DNA of 64,000 nt from Enterocola sp045654205 (lineage in GTDB: Bacteria > Bacteroidota > Bacteroidia > Bacteroidales > Paludibacteraceae): the NCBI GenBank assembly GCA_045654205.1, contig JAZOMZ010000001.1, forward strand, positions 84,231 to 148,230. Direction: 5' to 3'. Positions 25,940 to 35,392 of this stretch are shown piece by piece. Made by a program: the position numbers and the translations under genes. The notes beneath the pieces are model-generated. The model made no database searches. It was not told where the DNA came from and saw only the letters and a list, made by a program, of their open reading frames with translations. Every line of letters starts with the position of its first letter. Position 1 is the first letter of the stretch.

Positions 25940-27022
25940 TTATTTTTTGAAATACGAATCTAGGAGTTTGCTAGCAGCAATGAATGAGCTTATCTCGTCA
26001 TTGCTGATTTTTATTTCCATGTCTGAAAGTTGTGCTTCTATTTCTGGATTTTTGTAGAAATGGTTGCGTAGGGCTTCGTCAATGGTTTCATACATCCAAT
26101 ATTTTGCTTGGAGTTTGCGTTTTACGTCGAAATAACCATTCTTCTTTGTGAAGGCAATGTACTCTTCCATCATTTGCCAAACTTCTTCTATGCCTATTTT
26201 GTGGAATGCTGAGCAGGTAAGCACTTTTGGTACCCAACCAGACTCGTGAGCAGGGAATAGGTGAAGTGCGTTTTGAAATTGACATTGAGCAAGTTTTGCT
26301 TTTTCTAGGTTTGCACCTTCGGCTTTGTTTATTATAATGCCGTCTGCCATTTCCATAATACCACGTTTGATGCCTTGTAGCTCATCGCCTGTGCCTGCAA
26401 GTTGGATAAGTAGGAAAAAGTCTACCATAGAGTGCACGGCAGTTTCGCTTTGGCCTACACCTACAGTTTCTATAATAATCTTGTCAAAACCAGCTGCTTC
26501 GCAAAGCACTACAGTTTCTCTAGTTTTGCGTGCTACACCACCAAGAGAGCCTGCCGATGGCGAAGGGCGAATAAATGCTTTGTCGCTTACAGAAAGTTCT
26601 TCCATACGGGTTTTGTCGCCCAGAATACTACCTTTAGACCTTTCTGAACTAGGGTCGATGGCAAGCACCGCAAGTTTGCTACCTTTGTTTACAAGGTGCA
26701 TACCTAATGCTTCAATAAATGTACTTTTGCCAGCACCTGGCACACCTGTAATGCCTATGCGAGAAGAACGACTTGCGTATGGCAAGCATTTTTCAATCAC
26801 TTCTTGTGATAGGGCATAATGCTCTGGCAATGTGCTTTCTACAAGTGTAACGGCTTGTCCTAAAATAGAAATATCTCCTTTTAGGATGCCTTCTACATAT
26901 TCACCAGAGGTAAGAGTGCGTTTTCTTTTTACTCTCACTAGGTATGGATTTACAGAAGGTGGCTGTGCAATACCTTTGTTTACTGTAAGTCCTTTATATT
27001 GTGGATTATTTTCTGGATGCAT
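25940..27022 (-). CDS. meaB: Methylmalonyl-CoA mutase-associated GTPase
   Basis: 360 aa. G3E/SIMIBI GTPase motifs: Walker A GVPGAGKST, DPSS, and NKAEGAN. The MeaB chaperone loads and protects the B12 cofactor of methylmalonyl-CoA mutase, so propionate/succinate interconversion is expected; the mutase genes are not in this window. Follows a DUF1573 gene by 11 bases. Confidence 0.92.
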   Translation of the reverse strand: MHPENNPQYKGLTVNKGIAQPPSVNPYLVRVKRKRTLTSGEYVEGILKGDISILGQAVTLVESTLPEHYALSQEVIEKCLPYASRSSRIGITGVPGAGKSTFIEALGMHLVNKGSKLAVLAIDPSSERSKGSILGDKTRMEELSVSDKAFIRPSPSAGSLGGVARKTRETVVLCEAAGFDKIIIETVGVGQSETAVHSMVDFFLLIQLAGTGDELQGIKRGIMEMADGIIINKAEGANLEKAKLAQCQFQNALHLFPAHESGWVPKVLTCSAFHKIGIEEVWQMMEEYIAFTKKNGYFDVKRKLQAKYWMYETIDEALRNHFYKNPEIEAQLSDMEIKISNDEISSFIAASKLLDSYFKK

Positions 27023-27033
27023 AATTTAGATAA

Positions 27034-27516
27034 TTAATACCTTGGTCTTAACACTGTTCCCGATAGTGTTAGTCTTTTCGTTGGTGTATTTGAGTAAATG
27101 TATATTGATTTATTGAATTTACCTTTTATTTCTTTTGGGTCTATCACAAAACGTATTGTTCCACCCTCATCAAAGGCGTATTTGTCTATAAGTTCTCTTT
27201 CAAGGATAGTTACGCCAGGAGCGGTAATGATGCGGTGTATTTTAAGAGTATCAAGTCCTTCGTTGCAGAAGTTGAAATCATACTCCAAGTCTTGTCTTAG
27301 AGTGTCGATTACACCAAAATGATAACTTTCTATCTCTAAGGCGAATATAGGTTCTTGGCTAATAATGATAGAGTCGGCTGCAATAGAATCTGTTAGGGTA
27401 GAATCTACTACTGCAATCTCTTCCTTCTCTTTATTTTTCTTGTTTTTTGCTTTTGGTTTGGCTACAATATTCAGAGAAAGAAACAATAATAATATAATTG
27501 GAATTATGTTTTTCAT
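27034..27516 (-). CDS. DUF1573-like secreted protein
   Basis: 160 aa from the ATG at 27516 (a longer frame to 27576 runs back through a terminator). Signal peptide 1-19, Lys-rich spacer, then a DUF1573-like Ig domain (YHFGVIDTL..DFNFCNEGLDTL). It lacks the usual CGC pair found in the downstream paralogue. Likely periplasmic or surface; function unknown. Precedes meaB. Confidence 0.72.
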   Translation of the reverse strand: MKNIIPIILLLFLSLNIVAKPKAKNKKNKEKEEIAVVDSTLTDSIAADSIIISQEPIFALEIESYHFGVIDTLRQDLEYDFNFCNEGLDTLKIHRIITAPGVTILERELIDKYAFDEGGTIRFVIDPKEIKGKFNKSIYIYSNTPTKRLTLSGTVLRPRY

Positions 27517-27547
27517 GTCATTTTTTAATATGAATGTAAAGGTACAA

Positions 27548-27585
27548 AAAAAGAGCGAAACATGAAAATGTTTCACTCTTTTATG
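27548..27585 (-). terminator. Terminator between the two DUF1573 genes
   Basis: AAAGAG-n-GAAACAT-GAAA-ATGTTTC-n-CTCTTT forms an imperfect stem with a 4-base loop. It ends the minus-strand transcript from 28018 and sits upstream of 27516. Confidence 0.8.
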
Positions 27586-27601
27586 TCTCTCTATTTGAGA
27601 A

Positions 27602-28018
27602 TTAATTCTCAGGAGCAGGCTTAGGTTTAGGTATTACATTACCTTTAATATTCAACACAATCACTTGTGGCTTTTCTTCACCTGCTTGTTGATAGCGAAC
27701 AGTGATGCTTTTGCTGAAGTTACCAGGACGTCCTGCTGGGTTGTAAGTAACTTTAATTAAACCTTTTTTCTTAGGAGCGATAGGTTCTTTTGGCCAGTTT
27801 GGAGTTGTGCAACCGCAAGAAGCTTGTACGTTTGTTAAAGTGATAGCTTTTTTACTGATGTTCTTGAATTCGAAATCGAAAGAAACTCTACCATCTACTT
27901 CGTTGATTGTACCGAAGTCGTGAACTCTTTCTTCAAATTGAATTGCTTGTTCTTCTTGTGCAAATAAAGCTCCACATACAGAGAATAATAGAGCTAATAG
28001 AAAAAATTTTGTTTTCAT
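27602..28018 (-). CDS. DUF1573 secreted protein
   Basis: 138 aa from the ATG at 28018. Signal peptide 1-20 (ends LFAQ), then one DUF1573 Ig-like domain: VHDFGTI, ASCGCTTPNWP and NPAGRPGNFSKSI. Ends in a Pro/Lys tail. Common in Bacteroidetes envelopes; role unknown. Confidence 0.85.
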   Translation of the reverse strand: MKTKFFLLALLFSVCGALFAQEEQAIQFEERVHDFGTINEVDGRVSFDFEFKNISKKAITLTNVQASCGCTTPNWPKEPIAPKKKGLIKVTYNPAGRPGNFSKSITVRYQQAGEEKPQVIVLNIKGNVIPKPKPAPEN

Positions 28019-28170
28019 AATAGTGATATTTAATTTTAAACTTTGCAAAAATGTTACAATTACAAGACGCAAATTTACATAAAAAGTTTATTAACTCACT
28101 ATTTTTTATTGTTTTTTTATTAAATAATCCTTTTTAATATATGTGTCGTTAAAAATAAAAAGAAATTAAT

Positions 28171-28178
28171 TATCTTTG
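28171..28178 (+). promoter_or_regulatory. -7 box for dapB operon
   Basis: TATCTTTG, exact TAnnTTTG, 16 bases before the ATG at 28195; no clear -33. Confidence 0.5.
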
Positions 28179-28194
28179 TAAAAAAAATAAACTT

Positions 28195-28914
28195 ATGAAA
28201 ATAGCATTAATAGGATACGGAAAAATGGGTAAAACCATTGAACAAATAGCCATTTCAAGAGGCCACGAAATAGTTAGTAGAATTGATATAGACAATCAAG
28301 AAGACTTTAATAGTGAAGAATTTAAGTCTGCAGATGTGGCTATTGAGTTTACTGCGCCAAAAGTGGCAGTAGAAAATTATATAAAAGCATTCAATTCTGG
28401 TGTATCTGTAGTGTCTGGTACTACAGGTTGGACAGAGAAAATGCCAGAGGTGGAAGCACTATGCAACGAAAAAGGTTTGGCATTCTTCTGGACTTCAAAC
28501 TTTAGCCTAGGCGTGAATGTTTTCTTTGCTGTAAACAAATATTTAGCAAAGATTATGAACCAATTTGAGAACTACAATGTGAGCATGACAGAAGTTCACC
28601 ATACACAAAAACTAGATGCTCCTAGTGGTACTGCAATTAGCTTGGCAGATGATATTCTTGCAAATTTAGATAGAAAATCAGCTTGGGAACTTGGCGAAGC
28701 AGAAACTGCAGCAGACAAACTTCCTATCAAGGCTATACGTGAAGGTCAAGTGCCAGGTATTCATACTATTAGATACGAATCTGAAGTGGATTCAATCACT
28801 ATTACTCATGATGCAAAAAGCAGAATGGGCTTTGCTTTAGGTGCTGTGCTTGCTGCTGAGTTTACTTGCGGCAAAAAAGGAATGCTTAGCATGAACGATA
28901 TGTTAAAATTCTAA
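28195..28914 (+). CDS. dapB: 4-hydroxy-tetrahydrodipicolinate reductase
   Basis: 239 aa. N-terminal NAD(P)-binding ALIGYGKMGK and the family signature EVHHTQKLDAPSGTA with catalytic His and Lys. Forms tetrahydrodipicolinate for lysine and diaminopimelate. First gene of a five-gene operon with overlaps or gaps of 1-4 bases. Confidence 0.93.
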   Translation: MKIALIGYGKMGKTIEQIAISRGHEIVSRIDIDNQEDFNSEEFKSADVAIEFTAPKVAVENYIKAFNSGVSVVSGTTGWTEKMPEVEALCNEKGLAFFWTSNFSLGVNVFFAVNKYLAKIMNQFENYNVSMTEVHHTQKLDAPSGTAISLADDILANLDRKSAWELGEAETAADKLPIKAIREGQVPGIHTIRYESEVDSITITHDAKSRMGFALGAVLAAEFTCGKKGMLSMNDMLKF

Positions 28915-28916
28915 TT

Positions 28917-30320
28917 ATGGTAAAGTTTAAAGAAATTCCGTTAAAGCAGTGGATCAAAGCCATAATAGCTACTATCGTTTATGTGCTTTTTATTGTGTGG
29001 GTAGAGAATTATTGGTGGCTACTTTTGTTGCCATTAATTTTAGATGTTTATTTGACCAAATTTGTACCTTGGACATTTTGGAAGAAGACTAAAAATAAAT
29101 TCTTGTATAGTGTAATGAGTTGGGTGGATGCCATCGTGTTTGCACTTATAGCGGTTTATTTCATCAATACATTCCTATTCCAAAACTATAAAATACCAAC
29201 ATCTTCACTAGAAAAATCACTTCTTGTAGGTGATTATCTGCTTGTTGATAAGGTTTCTTATGGCCCTCGTGTGCCAATGACTCCGCTCTCATTTCCACTT
29301 GCACAACATACATTGCCAATATTGAACTGTAAATCATACATAGAAACTCCTTCTTGGGAGTATCGTAGATTGGCGGGACTTGATACTATCAAGGCTCTTG
29401 ATATTGTTGTGTTCAACTTCCCTGCAGGAGATACTGTGGCAATGAAGATGCAAATGCCAGATTATTACACTCTTTGTGAGTATTATGGCAGAGAAAATGT
29501 ATGGAAGAACAAAGAGGTTTTTGGGGAAATTGAGGTTCGCCCAGTGGATAGACGTGAAAACTATGTAAAACGTTGTGTTGGTCTGCCAGGAGATAGCCTT
29601 CAAATTATAGATGGTCAGATTTATATCAATGGATTGATTCAAAAAAATCCTGCAAATCTTCAAAAGAATTATCTCGTAATGACAGATGGCAGAAAAATTT
29701 CTGAAGAACAATTCAAGAGATTGGGTGTGAGCGTTGATGATAGAAATTTGATAAATAGTTGGAGAAATGGGGATGTTATTTTACAAAATCTCCAATATCC
29801 TGTAAATGAAAACAATTCTTACAATCCTGTTTATTACTTGCCACTTACTGTGCAATCATTAAATATGATTAGAAATTTCCCAAATGTGTTGGAAGTTATA
29901 GAAGATCCAGATTTGTTTGCACATCAAGTATATCCAAAGGCTTATACACATTGGACTCGTGATGATTATGGTCCAATCTACATTCCTCGCAAGGGTGCAA
30001 CAGTGCAAGTTAATATGGAAAATTATCCTCTTTACGAACGCTTGATACGCACATACGAGGGTAACGACCTTCAAGTAAAAGATTCTACCATTTATATCAA
30101 TGGTGAGGTGGCAACAGAATATACCTTCAAGATGAATTATTACTGGATGATGGGTGACAATCGCCACAATTCAGAAGACTCTCGCTTCTGGGGGTATGTA
30201 CCAGAAGACCATATAGTGGGAAAACCTCTATTTGTTTGGTTGTCTATTGATAAGGATAAATCTGGTTTCAGTGCCATTAGATGGAACAGATTCTTTAAAT
30301 GGGTTGACGATATTAAATGA
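28917..30320 (+). CDS. lepB: Signal peptidase I
   Basis: 467 aa, long as in Bacteroidetes. Two or three N-terminal membrane helices (about 13-50 and 70-88), then IPTSSLEKSLLVGDYLLVDK with the nucleophile Ser (about 97) and VKRCVGLPGDSL with the general-base Lys (about 218). Near the C-terminus MMGDNRHNSEDSRFWGYVP completes the S26 signature. Removes signal peptides of exported proteins. Overlaps the next gene by 4 bases. Confidence 0.93.
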   Translation: MVKFKEIPLKQWIKAIIATIVYVLFIVWVENYWWLLLLPLILDVYLTKFVPWTFWKKTKNKFLYSVMSWVDAIVFALIAVYFINTFLFQNYKIPTSSLEKSLLVGDYLLVDKVSYGPRVPMTPLSFPLAQHTLPILNCKSYIETPSWEYRRLAGLDTIKALDIVVFNFPAGDTVAMKMQMPDYYTLCEYYGRENVWKNKEVFGEIEVRPVDRRENYVKRCVGLPGDSLQIIDGQIYINGLIQKNPANLQKNYLVMTDGRKISEEQFKRLGVSVDDRNLINSWRNGDVILQNLQYPVNENNSYNPVYYLPLTVQSLNMIRNFPNVLEVIEDPDLFAHQVYPKAYTHWTRDDYGPIYIPRKGATVQVNMENYPLYERLIRTYEGNDLQVKDSTIYINGEVATEYTFKMNYYWMMGDNRHNSEDSRFWGYVPEDHIVGKPLFVWLSIDKDKSGFSAIRWNRFFKWVDDIK

Positions 30321-30937
30321 CAAGTCCATTAATCATACCACCATACGCAGGGAATATTCAATATTATTCCCTGTTTGCGCATTATAAAGAGGTGTTGCTT
30401 GAAAAAAATGCACATTATGTTAAGCAAACCTACAGAAATAGATGTCAGATTCTAACAGCAAATGGAGTGATGAATTTAACTATTCCTGTCGAAAAGGTTT
30501 CTGGTGAGAAAGTCTTGGATAAGGATGTTAGAATATCTTCTACAGATTGGCAACGTGTTCATTGGAATGCTATTGAGTCTGCATATAATAATAGTCCATT
30601 CTTCTTGTATTATGAAGATGATATTAGGCCTATGTACGAAAAGAAATTTGAGTTCCTTTTGGATTTTAATCTTCAGTTACAAGAAATTCTAGTTTCGTTA
30701 TTAGGTTTAAATACAAACTTTAAACTAACAGAAAGTTATATAAATTTACATGAAAATGATTTAAGAGAAGTGCTTTCTCCTAAATATAAAGGTGAAATCA
30801 CAAATTTTAATTCAGTACCATATTATCAAGTATTCAAAGAAAGGTTTGGGTTTGTAGAAAACTTAAGTGTGTTTGATTTGCTGTTTAATATGGGAAATGA
30901 AAGTATTTTAATCTTAGACAAATCATATAAACTATGA
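30317..30937 (+). CDS. WbqC family protein
   Basis: 206 aa. The N-terminal IIPPYAGNIQYYSLFAHYKEV and FFLYYEDDIRPMYEK match the WbqC-like family, linked to O-antigen or polysaccharide gene clusters but of uncertain chemistry. Cytoplasmic. It overlaps lepB and the next gene by 4 bases each, so the operon is tightly coupled. Confidence 0.82.
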   Translation: MTSPLIIPPYAGNIQYYSLFAHYKEVLLEKNAHYVKQTYRNRCQILTANGVMNLTIPVEKVSGEKVLDKDVRISSTDWQRVHWNAIESAYNNSPFFLYYEDDIRPMYEKKFEFLLDFNLQLQEILVSLLGLNTNFKLTESYINLHENDLREVLSPKYKGEITNFNSVPYYQVFKERFGFVENLSVFDLLFNMGNESILILDKSYKL

Positions 30938-33042
30938 AAAGAATTTTAATATATATTGTGTCATTCTTTCTTATGGCTCAAGTATTTGCCCAATATGAGT
31001 CTGCAGGAATGCCATTGAAATATACTCCAGAAAAGCAAGGAAAGAAGCGTAGTGCATCAAGCTTTTTTATAAACTTAAATGCTGATACCACAAAAATATC
31101 TTTTGATACCCCACGCAGAGAATATATATCAGGTGTAACTTGTCCTGTTGATATATCAATGAACGAAGGAAATACATATGTAGAGGGTAATATTAAAGTG
31201 TGGAGAGTTGGTCTAAACTCTGAAAATGCAAAGGGAATCTCTTTATTTTTTGATAAATTCTTATTGCCTGAAGGCGGAAAATTATTTGTATATAATCCAG
31301 ATCAAACAATAATTTATGGAGCATTTACTTCTGCCAATAATAATGAAGAAAATAAATTACTGATTCGTCCTTTGGCTGCAGATTCTATAATTGTAGAATA
31401 TCAAGAACCATTTGAAGCACCATTTGAGGCAGAACTTCATTTGTCTCTTGCTACACATGAACTTAGAAGGGTAAATGCATTTATGGCTTCTAATGAATGT
31501 ACTCCAGTCGTTTCAAATCAACAAGTAACAGAAAAGATTAAACAATCTGTTTGTTTGCTTTATATGGTAGGAGCTACCTCTTCTTACTGGGGATCTGGTT
31601 CTCTTATTAATAATGCAGAACACAAACCATATATCTTTACTGCTGGACACAATCTAAAAACTGCAGATTTAGCAACTAGAACTATTTATTATTTTAATTA
31701 TCAGGTGCCTGCTGTAGATGCAAACTTCCAAGGTTCTAGACAGTTTACAATTTCTGGGTCAACACTTATTTCTAGAGATGAAAAAGTAGATTTTGCACTT
31801 GCAGAACTATATAAGATGCCTCCAGCAGACTATCGTCCATATTTGGCAGGCTGGACTAGAGAAACCCCAAAAGCTCCTTATGTGTGTATACAACATCCAT
31901 CTGGGGATATTAAAAAAATAAGTACAACAGATGAGATTTCTGTTTCATATTTTGATACTCCTCGAATTAGAACATACTGGTGGGTAAAACGTTGGACAGA
32001 AGGTGTTACACAAAAGGGTTCTTCTGGTTCTCCATTGTTTGATGCAGATGGTCGTATCATAGGAAACTTAACGGGAGGAAATTCTAAATGTGATTCTCCT
32101 GTAGATGATTATTTCTGTCAGGTTTCTGCGGCATGGAATTATTATTCTGATGATACAAAACAACTAGCAAATCATCTAGACCCCAAAGGTACAGATGTGA
32201 TGTCTATGGATGGTTATGATCCTTATGCAGCATTGCAAGTAGAAAGAATAAGTAATGTTAAGGTAGGTGATAAGGTTACTAATTATATTGTAAATGATAC
32301 ACCGCTTATTGGTCATACCTACGATGGTTTTACAAAATTTGCAGAGAAGTTTGAATTAAAAGAACCTGCTACTGTGTATGGTGTGTATATGATGCCATTT
32401 TGGGGTAGATATAATTCTTCTATGCCTATTACTATAGAAATTTATTCTGGTCAGGAAGAACCAGAACAATTGCTTGCAAGTACTGTAGTGCATCCAACAG
32501 AGGCAAACTTCTATAGGTCTGGAACATATTTTGAAGAAGATATAGTAGATTTAGACATGCAAGAAATATATGTGCCATTGGAAAGACCTACTGTTGTTAC
32601 AAAAAACTTGTTTGTAGTTGTAAATATTACATACGATAATCTTACAGAGGATGATATAGTCTCTTTACTAAGTGTAATGGGAGGAAGTAAATGTACTGCA
32701 TATTTCTATTATGAGGGCTGGGTACCATTTAATGAATATCTTGTTAGTGGACAAAATTTGAGTATATGGATAGATCCAGTTGTTGGCAAGGCTAATGTAA
32801 CAGATATTGAGGAAGTAGGGAATGCACAACTAAGTTATACGGTATATCCAAATCCAACTCGCGGGAAAATTGTTGTAACTCCTTCGTTTGATGGTGAGTA
32901 TAAGTTGTTTGATATGACGGGGAAAATGGTAGATGCAGGAGTCTATAATAATCAAATAGATATTTCTGGAAAAGGATTCTATTTATTGGAATTACTTTCA
33001 AATACAGGAAAAAAAGAAACTCATAAAATAATCTGCCATTAA
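30934..33042 (+). CDS. Trypsin-like serine protease with T9SS sorting domain
   Basis: 702 aa. Signal peptide 1-19 (ends VFAQ). Chymotrypsin-fold triad: His in FTAGHN (about 238), Asp in KVDFAL (about 285), Ser in KGSSGSPLFD (about 362). The C-terminal ~75 residues with YTVYPNPTRGKIVV and KGFYLLELLSNTG are a type A T9SS sorting domain. Predicted secreted or cell-surface endopeptidase, Lys-type cleavage being possible but not shown. Odd location in a housekeeping operon. Confidence 0.88.
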   Translation: MKRILIYIVSFFLMAQVFAQYESAGMPLKYTPEKQGKKRSASSFFINLNADTTKISFDTPRREYISGVTCPVDISMNEGNTYVEGNIKVWRVGLNSENAKGISLFFDKFLLPEGGKLFVYNPDQTIIYGAFTSANNNEENKLLIRPLAADSIIVEYQEPFEAPFEAELHLSLATHELRRVNAFMASNECTPVVSNQQVTEKIKQSVCLLYMVGATSSYWGSGSLINNAEHKPYIFTAGHNLKTADLATRTIYYFNYQVPAVDANFQGSRQFTISGSTLISRDEKVDFALAELYKMPPADYRPYLAGWTRETPKAPYVCIQHPSGDIKKISTTDEISVSYFDTPRIRTYWWVKRWTEGVTQKGSSGSPLFDADGRIIGNLTGGNSKCDSPVDDYFCQVSAAWNYYSDDTKQLANHLDPKGTDVMSMDGYDPYAALQVERISNVKVGDKVTNYIVNDTPLIGHTYDGFTKFAEKFELKEPATVYGVYMMPFWGRYNSSMPITIEIYSGQEEPEQLLASTVVHPTEANFYRSGTYFEEDIVDLDMQEIYVPLERPTVVTKNLFVVVNITYDNLTEDDIVSLLSVMGGSKCTAYFYYEGWVPFNEYLVSGQNLSIWIDPVVGKANVTDIEEVGNAQLSYTVYPNPTRGKIVVTPSFDGEYKLFDMTGKMVDAGVYNNQIDISGKGFYLLELLSNTGKKETHKIICH

Positions 33043-33695
33043 TGTTATATTCTACAAAAGGTATAGTTCTGCGTTTGGTTCAATATAAGGACAATAGTTA
33101 TATTGCAGAAATTTATACTCAAAGATTTGGTAAGATTAGTTTTTCTGTACATCGTCCACAGAGCAAAAAGGCAACGATAAGAAATTATCATCTTATGCCT
33201 TTTTCTCTTCTTGATATGCAGATAGAATACAAAGAGAATAGAGATATTCAAAAAATACGCGAGGCAAGCCTTGCTGCGGAATGCTATACAGTGGTAGATA
33301 GTCCTGTCAAGGGGCTTATCTGTCAGTTTATGGCAGAAGTTGTGAGCAAAACATTGGAATCAAACAATGCAGACGATCAACTTTTCGATTATTTTACTTC
33401 TTTAGTTTCTACAATTTCTATCTCAGAAGGTTTAGGAACTTTCCCAATAGATTTTCTGCTTGGTTATGCCCAATATTTAGGTATTTACCCAGATGATGGC
33501 GAGTCTAACGAGTTTATTAGAATGATTAGTGCTGAGGAAAAGTTATTAATGTTGCAGGCTTTAGAGGATACTTCGGCACTAAGTAGAATGCAAAGACGTA
33601 AAACAATAAGTGTTCTTCTTAAGTACTACCAATATTTTCTACCTTCTATGGGTGCGATTAAATCACTTGATGTGATTACTGATATACTCGGCTAG
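33042..33695 (+). CDS. recO: DNA repair protein RecO
   Basis: 217 aa. N-terminal OB fold beginning STKGIVLRLVQYKDNSYIAEIYT and a helical C-terminal domain lacking the zinc Cys cluster, as is usual in this phylum. RecFOR loading of RecA. Start shares one base with the protease stop (TAATG). The last 33 bases overlap the convergent glycosyltransferase gene. Confidence 0.85.
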   Translation: MLYSTKGIVLRLVQYKDNSYIAEIYTQRFGKISFSVHRPQSKKATIRNYHLMPFSLLDMQIEYKENRDIQKIREASLAAECYTVVDSPVKGLICQFMAEVVSKTLESNNADDQLFDYFTSLVSTISISEGLGTFPIDFLLGYAQYLGIYPDDGESNEFIRMISAEEKLLMLQALEDTSALSRMQRRKTISVLLKYYQYFLPSMGAIKSLDVITDILG

Positions 33696-34637
33696 GTATT
33701 CTTGTTCACTTTGTCCTGGGGTAGGAATGAGTGTAGCATTTTTTAGTTTTCCTAGTGCATATAAATCCATAATGCTGCTATAACCGCTACGGCAGATAAT
33801 CTCATTAGCTTTAAGTATGTGTTCTTGTAACTGTTCTGTGTTCATGTAGTTGTACACAGTTATTTTACCCACTTTGCTTACCTTTTGTTCTGCTTCTATT
33901 TTTCCTTGAATCAAAATGATGTTTTCGTGTTGATCATGTTGAAGTGACATTAGCAGTTCTTCTTCAAGCATTGTGCGTTGAGGTTCCGCCCCTGAAAGAA
34001 TTGCTAATGCTAAGTTAGGAGTTATGGTTTCACGCCCGTAGGGTGTGCATCTTTTAGAAAATCTTGACAGCGTCCCAATGTATTTCACATTTCGTGGCTT
34101 CTTGTTTGGATGCGAAAGCTCGCCTGCAAGAGACTTATCTAAGGAAGCGAAATCTGGTACCCAACATTCTGTAAACCTATTTATAATGCTTCTGTGTACA
34201 CATGCTACAAAAGGTTCTAAAAACGACCATTCCTTTGGTAGTTTTATCATAAGTTGGTGGGTAATGTATGCAGCCGACACTCTTTTGTGGTATAGACCAA
34301 ATCTATTGTCGGAGATAATAAAGTCTATATTTTCCTCCTCTACAATGCGTTTAAGTGCTTGATGCTCCTTAATGCTATAGTAGATAAGCTTAGGAAATGC
34401 TTTAATTACTGCCCAGACTTGCGATTTGCCAGCAGAATACTTCATTTTAAATGAAGGGATTTCTATGCTCTTAAGCTGAGGAAAATGTTGTTGGAGTAGA
34501 TTCAAAGACAAACCAGAACCGGCGATAATAACATTATCGCCTTGTTCTAAAAGTCTGTTTATAATTGGGATTATTCTAGACGCATGACCCAATCCCCAAT
34601 CTAGTGGTGATATTAATATGCGTCTAGGAGTTTTCAT
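33663..34637 (-). CDS. Glycosyltransferase (MurG/MGT-like fold)
   Basis: 324 aa. N-terminal ISPLDWGLGHASRIIPIINRLLEQGD is the donor-fold start of GT-B enzymes of the MJ1255/VC2487 type; the C-terminal half has EIICRSGYSSIMDLYALG and PTPGQSEQEYLAEYI. Substrates unknown. Overlaps the upstream radical SAM gene by 4 bases and recO (opposite strand) by 33. Confidence 0.82.
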   Translation of the reverse strand: MKTPRRILISPLDWGLGHASRIIPIINRLLEQGDNVIIAGSGLSLNLLQQHFPQLKSIEIPSFKMKYSAGKSQVWAVIKAFPKLIYYSIKEHQALKRIVEEENIDFIISDNRFGLYHKRVSAAYITHQLMIKLPKEWSFLEPFVACVHRSIINRFTECWVPDFASLDKSLAGELSHPNKKPRNVKYIGTLSRFSKRCTPYGRETITPNLALAILSGAEPQRTMLEEELLMSLQHDQHENIILIQGKIEAEQKVSKVGKITVYNYMNTEQLQEHILKANEIICRSGYSSIMDLYALGKLKNATLIPTPGQSEQEYLAEYISNHIK

Positions 34638-35392
34638 GGAGTAACTAGTGTATTTAAACCTATTTTCTTAACACGTTTTTCAATATCTCTAAGTATATCT
34701 TCATCTACGTGCTCTAGTCCTTCGATAGGTACTTTTCTATCTATACTATAGATTTGAACTAGTCTAGGTTGAATGGTTTTAAGAGCATTTATCCATGCTG
34801 TTACCTCTTCTTCTGTGGTATTGTCTATGCCAGGACCTTTCACAAACATAGTTTGTACAATGCAATTGTCCTTGAACTGCGCAATCTGTGAAATAAGAGT
34901 TTCTACATCGAAGTTTGGATTCACAGGTTGGTTTATTTTAAGGATAGTTTCTTTCTTAGCACTGTCAAGTTTAAGGATATTGTTATCTACTCGTTTAAGA
35001 GCAAAAACCACATCTTTGTTCGCTAGTTGCCAAGCATTTGTAAGCACAGAAATTACTGCTTCAGGATAATAGGTGTTGCGCAGATGGATTACATCTTCTA
35101 CTATGTTTTTAAAATCTGGGTGCATAGTAGGTTCTCCATTGCCTGCAAAGGTAAATGTGTCTATAATGGCATTTGAGGCTTTAAGCTCTTTTAGTTTAGC
35201 TTCAAGCTCTGCTGCAACCTCTTCTCTGGTTGATAGTTTTGTGTCTTCTCTGCCATCTTTGTTTAGTCCACATTCACAATAAATGCAGTCGAATGAGCAT
35301 ATTTTCCCATTGTTAGGTAAAAGGTTTATACCCAACGAGTTTCCTAGTCTGCGACTACGGATAGGTCCGAATATAGTGGTATTAAATAACAT
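34634..35392 (-). CDS. Radical SAM protein
   Basis: 252 aa. The [4Fe-4S]-SAM Cys cluster CSFDCIYC is complete and TFAGNGEPTMHPDF is the GGE-like motif. Family without assigned reaction; the compact single-domain form resembles wybutosine/MoaA-like radical SAM enzymes. Its start overlaps argH by 11 bases. Confidence 0.87.
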   Translation of the reverse strand: MLFNTTIFGPIRSRRLGNSLGINLLPNNGKICSFDCIYCECGLNKDGREDTKLSTREEVAAELEAKLKELKASNAIIDTFTFAGNGEPTMHPDFKNIVEDVIHLRNTYYPEAVISVLTNAWQLANKDVVFALKRVDNNILKLDSAKKETILKINQPVNPNFDVETLISQIAQFKDNCIVQTMFVKGPGIDNTTEEEVTAWINALKTIQPRLVQIYSIDRKVPIEGLEHVDEDILRDIEKRVKKIGLNTLVTP

